NCBI GenBank assembly: GCA_004558185.1 | Contig: SFDP01000046.1 | Span: 1-17,400 of the forward strand | Reading direction: 5' to 3' | Source of the DNA: Lachnospiraceae bacterium | GTDB lineage: Bacteria > Bacillota > Clostridia > Lachnospirales > Lachnospiraceae | DNA length: 17,400 nt | In this document: positions 13,867-17,400 of the stretch, in pieces | Numbering within the stretch: the stretch's first letter is position 1 | How the letters are laid out: every line of letters begins with the position of its first letter | The notes under the pieces: generated by a model | Told to the model about the DNA's origin: nothing | Databases searched by the model: none | What the model saw: the letters and a program-made list of their open reading frames with translations, nothing else | Position numbers and translations under genes: made by a program

Positions 13867-14514
13867 ATGAAAAGGGCAGAGAAGGACAGCGCTGAGAATA
13901 AGCAGTTTCTAAGTATGATTTTTATGAGTATTTTGGCGGGGATTTTTAGTGGACTTTATCTCTACACGGCAAAGTACAAAGGGAGAATACTGGAAGAATC
14001 GATAATTCTCTATGTATTGGGCCAGCTTATGGTATATTATGTAACCGTGCTGCTTTTTCTGTGTTCACTTATTTATGGAATTAAGAGCTACCGGAAAACC
14101 AAAAAGCTCATCTATGGAATTCCCTGTATAGGCATATTGCTCACAATGCTGTTGGCACAATTCTTCTTTGCTGAAATTAATCGGGATCAGATGAACTATA
14201 GCGTATATTTGAACAAGAGGAAAGAAATTATTGAGAAAATAGAAACAGGAAGCTGGACTGCAAACGATGCCGGGAAAATAGAGCTTCCGGCTGACTATAA
14301 AAAAGAAGTAAGAAAAGGATTGGGTCATGTATATCTGGTTCACACAGGGAAGGGAAACGGAATATATTTTATGGCCTCACCCGGCATGGAAGGCTCCTCA
14401 GGCTATGTGTATTTAACGGATAAGATACCTGAAACGAATAGCTATAGCACTGGACAGATCACCCTGCTGAGGGAATACGATTCCCAGTGGTACAGTTGTG
14501 CAATAGTGGATTAA
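13867..14514 (+). CDS. Hypothetical membrane protein
   Basis: The 215-aa protein has a charged start (MKRAEKDSAENK), three predicted membrane segments (about residues 16-34, 46-68 and 78-99) and a C-terminal domain of about 110 residues placed outside if the N-terminus is inside. That domain has a predicted helix (YLNKRKEIIEKIETG) and strands ending LREYDSQWYSCAIVD. No family is recognised and no catalytic motif is visible. AGAGGGAAGG directly precedes the ATG. The gene stands alone between a dispersed repeat and a bidirectional terminator; the convergent DUF4173 gene lies beyond it. Confidence 0.75.
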   Translation: MKRAEKDSAENKQFLSMIFMSILAGIFSGLYLYTAKYKGRILEESIILYVLGQLMVYYVTVLLFLCSLIYGIKSYRKTKKLIYGIPCIGILLTMLLAQFFFAEINRDQMNYSVYLNKRKEIIEKIETGSWTANDAGKIELPADYKKEVRKGLGHVYLVHTGKGNGIYFMASPGMEGSSGYVYLTDKIPETNSYSTGQITLLREYDSQWYSCAIVD

Positions 14515-14581
14515 AGCATCAGCAAAGCCTCTAAAGGAAAGCTGCGTAGCAGCGGTTTTGCGAATGAGGTTCTGAATAGTT

Positions 14582-14656
14582 ACAGACAGAGAAAAAGTGC
14601 TCCCGGCGCCAAAAACTTAGGTGTTTTGGCACAGGGAGCATTTTTTCTCTGTCTGT
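14582..14656. terminator. Bidirectional terminator with a 23-bp stem
   Basis: Bases 14582-14604 and 14634-14656 are reverse complements with a single mismatch (G-T pairing in RNA). The arms hold ACAGACAGAG, an A run and TGCTCCC. An inner GCCAAAA/TTTTGGC stem adds to it. GGGAGCA followed by T6 ends plus-strand transcripts, and GGGAGCA(C) followed by T5 ends minus-strand transcripts. It sits between convergent genes, with the minus-strand gene stopping at 14662. The stem is unusually long for a terminator. Confidence 0.9.
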
Positions 14657-14661
14657 CGGTC

Positions 14662-16263
14662 TCACATCCAATCAATATAGTCAGGATGAGTATTCATATA
14701 ATTCTGATAATACCTGTAGGCCAGCCTTCGGGAGAAGTTGAGGGTTCGCAAAGACTGCCTTCCCAGCATGGGGTAAAGCCGGGGAGAAAAATCAACGGGA
14801 TTGCCATGGCTTATGCTCAGCAGTCCGTAACAAAAATTATCATACCAGGAATGGGCCAAATCGGAATCATAAAAGGTAATCCCGGTATCTGCTTCAATAT
14901 TTTCCACCAGTTCAAAAATGGCCGGTGCTGCATCAAGAGAAAGATCATCCAGGTAAAACAGGCTGTCGTGCTCATTTCTAACGTAATAATGGTAGCCCCT
15001 GTCATCCTCTATGATGAAAAAGCTGTGAGCAATGTTGTACCGGGCGATCCAGTAGTCCGGATGGGAAAAGGAAAAAAGCAGATACAGCAGGGTAGTGGAA
15101 ACGACAAAATACCGCACCAGAGGAAATTCCTCTCTGTAAATAAAAATCAATGCACCGGTGACCAAAAAGCTGATCACGACAAGCATCCACAGCACAAATA
15201 CCCGAAGGAAGGTCAGATGATACCATTGAATATACAAAAGCATACGGTAGGCGCTGGAGGCAATCATAATATAGGTACAGACGCAGATGAAGGTAAGAAT
15301 AGCCTTCAGCACTTTATGCTCACCAAAATGCTTTTTGCAGATCAGTACCAAAGTCAGGTTCAGCACACAGATAAAAACCAATTGGAAAAACCCTTCCCTG
15401 GCGTAAGAGGAATAGGTATAGTTTCCGGGAAGTGTGCCAATGCCGCCAAAAAGGTAGACCAACTGCACCAGACAGAAAAGCGCATAAATAAAGGACAGCA
15501 TTCCGGTAAAGGTAATCGCAATAACAGGCTCAAAACGTTTCGGATCCCGCACATTTTCCTTCAAAGCGTGCTTGTCAAAGCAGCGAAGCAGACAATAGGC
15601 GGAAAAGAAGGCGAATAAAAACAGCCATACGATTCTCAATACATTATTCAAAAGAAAGATATCCAGGTCAAAATAAAGCAGGTGAAGAAGAGCATTGCCA
15701 AATACGGCGTCGGCCTTGCCTAAAAGGATAAGAACCACAAAAAGCAGGGGAAGGGCAATAAGTACGCCATAAAAAATGTATTGTCCCTTGGATTGTTTTT
15801 CGGCACCGGCCTTTTTTTCTTTTTGGTAAAGAGAAAAATCGATAAACGGATAAGGAATGAATTCCATACTTCCAAATATGGTTTCCGCAATATGGCCTGC
15901 CCATAGAAGCAGGCTCCACTTTTTCGTTTCATACAGGCAGCCTAAAGCCATATAGAAAAAGAGCAGGAAAATAGCGACCTTATTCAGAAAAATCAATACC
16001 CAGGAATCGGTCATACAGGTGGAGATTCCCAGAAGGATCAGGCTAACGGTGAGAAATTTGGTGTTTTTGGCGGTAAGCCCGCACTTTTTCAAAAAGAGAA
16101 AGAAAAATAAGCAGGTTCCGCCTACAAAAAAAGGGTAGGTAAGCCCCGAATGGTTGCGGTATAAAAACAGAGTAAAGAAAAAAGCATAAATCAGGCTTCC
16201 CAAAGAGAAAAAGGGAAAAAGCGGATGAGCCTTTGGGCAGGCTTTGTTGGTTTGATTATTCAT
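14662..16263 (-). CDS. DUF4173 family polytopic membrane protein
   Basis: The 533-aa protein has about a dozen hydrophobic segments, the FDKH linker, and the family-like core YSSYAREGFFQLVFICVLN (near the middle), as in DUF4153/DUF4173 proteins. A C-terminal soluble part of about 120 residues (from HPDYWIARYNIAHSFF) follows the last membrane segment. The function of the family is not established; the members are often next to DUF2975 and YozG-like regulators, as here. Reading the minus strand, GAGAGG precedes ATG 16263 by about six bases. It begins two bases after a possible 41-aa ORF and ends at the long bidirectional terminator. Lys/Glu-rich segment KEKKAGAEKQSK (about residue 150) is a cytoplasmic loop. 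A plus-strand frame across this region is a shadow. Confidence 0.85.
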   Translation of the reverse strand: MNNQTNKACPKAHPLFPFFSLGSLIYAFFFTLFLYRNHSGLTYPFFVGGTCLFFFLFLKKCGLTAKNTKFLTVSLILLGISTCMTDSWVLIFLNKVAIFLLFFYMALGCLYETKKWSLLLWAGHIAETIFGSMEFIPYPFIDFSLYQKEKKAGAEKQSKGQYIFYGVLIALPLLFVVLILLGKADAVFGNALLHLLYFDLDIFLLNNVLRIVWLFLFAFFSAYCLLRCFDKHALKENVRDPKRFEPVIAITFTGMLSFIYALFCLVQLVYLFGGIGTLPGNYTYSSYAREGFFQLVFICVLNLTLVLICKKHFGEHKVLKAILTFICVCTYIMIASSAYRMLLYIQWYHLTFLRVFVLWMLVVISFLVTGALIFIYREEFPLVRYFVVSTTLLYLLFSFSHPDYWIARYNIAHSFFIIEDDRGYHYYVRNEHDSLFYLDDLSLDAAPAIFELVENIEADTGITFYDSDLAHSWYDNFCYGLLSISHGNPVDFSPRLYPMLGRQSLRTLNFSRRLAYRYYQNYMNTHPDYIDWM

Positions 16264-16265
16264 AA

Positions 16266-16391
16266 TTACCTCTCATTCTGCTGCTTTAGCAGCATTTTAA
16301 TCTCAGGGACCTTGTGCATCAGCATGGGTCCCGTTTCCTCCATGTGTGCAAAATGAATCATCCGATTATTCAGAATCTGTTCTCGACTCAT
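16266..16391 (-). CDS. Possible 41-aa protein between HTH and DUF4173 genes
   Basis: A frame starting MSREQILNNRM overlaps the last 26 bases of the HTH gene and ends two bases before the DUF4173 start, closing the gap of about 100 bases. The product is Met-, Lys- and His-rich with a basic end (KMLLKQQNER). No good ribosome binding site precedes its ATG, so it would rely on coupling with the HTH gene. It could equally be a chance ORF in a short spacer. A longer version of the frame starting at 16448 overlaps the HTH gene more and is unlikely. Confidence 0.35.
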   Translation of the reverse strand: MSREQILNNRMIHFAHMEETGPMLMHKVPEIKMLLKQQNER

Positions 16392-16593
16392 CTGCCATAT
16401 ATTCCAGAATATCTCCGGGCTGGCAGTCCAGTGCCCGGCAGATGGCATCCAGAGTGGATAACCGTATTGCTTTAGCTTTATTGTTTTTCAGAATGGAAAG
16501 ATTGGCCAGAGTGATATCTACCTCACCGGCAAGCTCGGTAAGTCCCTTTTTCTTCTTGGCCATTTCCACATCCAGATTAATCTTGATTGCCAT
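16366..16593 (-). CDS. YozG-like Cro/CI family HTH regulator
   Basis: The 75-aa protein is one Cro/CI-type helix-turn-helix domain: strand-like start MAIKINLDVEMAKKKK, helices GLTELAGEVDITLANLSILKN (scaffold and recognition helices, about 17-37), then IRLSTLDAICRALDCQPGDILEYM. This closing LxxICxALxCQPGDILE signature is typical of the YozG/HTH_26 group. AAGGAGG (plus 16599-16605) precedes the ATG by five bases, ten bases after the DUF2975 stop. These small regulators usually accompany a DUF2975 membrane protein, and together are thought to act as a regulator/membrane-partner pair. Autoregulation at the AT-rich promoter at 17133-17210 is likely but inferred. Confidence 0.9.
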   Translation of the reverse strand: MAIKINLDVEMAKKKKGLTELAGEVDITLANLSILKNNKAKAIRLSTLDAICRALDCQPGDILEYMADESRTDSE

Positions 16594-16603
16594 GGCAGCC
16601 TCC

Positions 16604-17050
16604 TTAAATGGTCAGATCGTTTTCCAGCTTATACTGCACGGCCTTTGCAAAAACCTGTGACAGCACCTTACTGAAAAGACCCGCTATAATAAATACCAGT
16701 ACGACCACCATCACAGCAGGAGTAAGATAAAGAAAAATTCTCAGGCTGGTGATGGCAGCAATGAAGAAGCTGTATGTACCCATTTTTCTCAGACTGACAA
16801 CGTTCTCTTCTACAAAGCAGTCGTCCTCAAGCACCGTCTTAAATATCTTTCTCAGTTCATAGATGATCAGTACAGCAAAAATTCCGGCCAGGATAAAAAT
16901 TACGGATAATTGCAGTACATTCTCCCTGAAGTAACGATTATACCGGCCATACCCTCTAATCATGGCCGGGACCAGAAGTGTAGTAAGTATTCCGGCATAA
17001 AACAGGAAGTCTAACATTCCCTTGGTGAAAACCGTCAATTTGTCCTTCAT
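16604..17050 (-). CDS. DUF2975 family membrane protein
   Basis: The 148-aa protein has four hydrophobic segments, with the family-like stretch IYELRKIFKTVLEDDCFVEENVVSLRKMG (about residues 63-91) between segments two and three. That LrkifktvxxxxpFxxeNvxrLrkig pattern is the signature of DUF2975. GGAGGT (plus 17055-17060) lies four bases before ATG 17050, so an upstream ATG at 17062, which falls within that ribosome binding site, is rejected. It leads a minus-strand operon with the HTH gene. The family is a common partner of YozG-like regulators; it may hold or modulate the regulator at the membrane, which is not proven. The last residues (VQYKLENDLTI) are cytoplasmic or outward depending on topology. 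Confidence 0.9.
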   Translation of the reverse strand: MKDKLTVFTKGMLDFLFYAGILTTLLVPAMIRGYGRYNRYFRENVLQLSVIFILAGIFAVLIIYELRKIFKTVLEDDCFVEENVVSLRKMGTYSFFIAAITSLRIFLYLTPAVMVVVLVFIIAGLFSKVLSQVFAKAVQYKLENDLTI

Positions 17051-17132
17051 GATTACCTCCATGCTGAAGCATTAAATTCGACCCCGCTGCAAGCTGCGGC
17101 AGAAGGGCGGGCAAGTTAGTTACCTTAATTGG

Positions 17133-17161
17133 AATATATCACCATAAAAATTGATTGTCAA
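17133..17161 (-). promoter_or_regulatory. Near-consensus promoter of the DUF2975-HTH-DUF4173 operon
   Basis: On the minus strand TTGACA (plus 17156-17161) and TATATT (plus 17133-17138) are separated by exactly 17 bases. Transcription would start near 17126, leaving a leader of about 75 bases that contains a GC-rich hairpin region (17083-17118, CCGC/GCGG). Confidence 0.8.
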
Positions 17162-17208
17162 TAAAAATTTATTGAAAAACAATAAATAATTATTTTGTTT
17201 CAATATTT
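17159..17208. promoter_or_regulatory. AT-rich inverted repeats upstream of the HTH operon promoter
   Basis: CAATAAA/TTTATTG (17159-17165 and 17168-17174, two-base centre) overlaps the -35. Immediately upstream, 17172-17205 is an imperfect palindrome bounded by ATTGAAA and TTTCAAT. The repeated CAAT/ATTG motif suggests several operator half-sites for the YozG-like regulator. Alternatively this is UP-element-like AT richness. Confidence 0.4.
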
Positions 17209-17210
17209 AT

Positions 17211-17400
17211 ATGATGTTAGGGTCAAAAGCCTCTAACTATGATACCTACGGATTGTTACGTACTTCGTACTCCCACAATCCTGCAAAATATTCGCATATC
17301 TTGGTGCTTACGCCCCACTTTTAAGCTCATATTTTGGCGGGTCTCAAGGACATTCACCCACATTTGAGCAAGCTCATGTGGGTTCAGACCTTTTGACCCT
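17211..17400. repeat. Dispersed structured repeat, copy 2 (long form, truncated by window)
   Basis: The first 79 bases match copy 1 (71 of 79). The element then continues with unrelated sequence to a hairpin ACCCACAT-(TT)GAGC/GCTC-ATGTGGGT (17356-17383). AGGGTCAAAAG (17219-17229) and CTTTTGACCCT (17390-17400) are perfect inverted repeats bounding it, so the whole thing can fold as one large structure with internal hairpins. The last arm reaches the window end and may continue. No coding frame is apparent. Confidence 0.75.

Noticed and set aside
14626..15618. Plus-strand open frame of 330 codons
   Set aside because: It is antisense to the DUF4173 gene, has no ribosome binding site, and its composition (Gln, Lys, His, Ile rich without hydrophobic logic) is that of a shadow frame.

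Overview
The window reads like the chromosome of a low-GC Gram-positive gut anaerobe of the Clostridia, most likely a Lachnospiraceae member. The grounds are A/G-rich coding strands with strong AGGAGG-type ribosome binding sites, several LxGC lipoproteins, intrinsic terminators, gene families typical of that group (GldA/GldF-GldG ABC exporter, DUF2975/YozG-type HTH/DUF4173 cluster, BlaI-type repressor) and a dispersed structured repeat. This assignment is inference. I see no rRNA, tRNA, CRISPR array, transposase or integrase.

Layout. 1-2288: two poorly characterised genes, a cytoplasmic unknown (123-665) and a lipoprotein (771-1769), then about 520 bp without a convincing gene. That gap holds a possible gene relic and, at its right end, a promoter and a structured leader RNA candidate. 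2289-3459: a tight three-gene thiol/sulfur operon (membrane-anchored rhodanese, ArsC/Spx-like protein, glutaredoxin-like protein) transcribed from that leader. 3760-6080: a large lipoprotein with calcium-loop-like D-x-D/N-x-D-G repeats, split in two by a one-base shift at an A6 run. 6210-6962: a cyclase/kynurenine-formamidase-like metal hydrolase with its own sigma-A promoter and terminator. 7124-10621: an ABC exporter (ATPase plus a GldF-GldG fusion permease) followed by a 69-aa remnant-like small membrane protein where a DUF4340 gene would be expected. 10789-12323: a BlaI/MecI-type repressor whose promoter is overlapped by a perfect 12+12 bp inverted repeat, a 29-codon ORF that exactly fills the gap, and a membrane-anchored unknown. 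12438-13721: a phospholipase D/cardiolipin-synthase-like enzyme. 13731-13809: one copy of the dispersed repeat. 13867-14514: an unknown membrane protein ending at a very long bidirectional terminator hairpin. 14662-17050, minus strand: a DUF2975 membrane protein, a YozG-like HTH regulator, a possible 41-aa protein and a DUF4173 polytopic membrane protein, read from a near-consensus promoter at 17133-17161. 17211-17400: a second, longer copy of the dispersed repeat, running to the window edge.

The best candidates for something undescribed are the three-way-junction leader RNA before the rhodanese operon, the palindromic operator of the orphan BlaI-type repressor with its 29-codon ORF, the A6 frameshift in the large lipoprotein, and the paired-hairpin repeat family. 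All gene assignments are from reading the sequence; no search was run.
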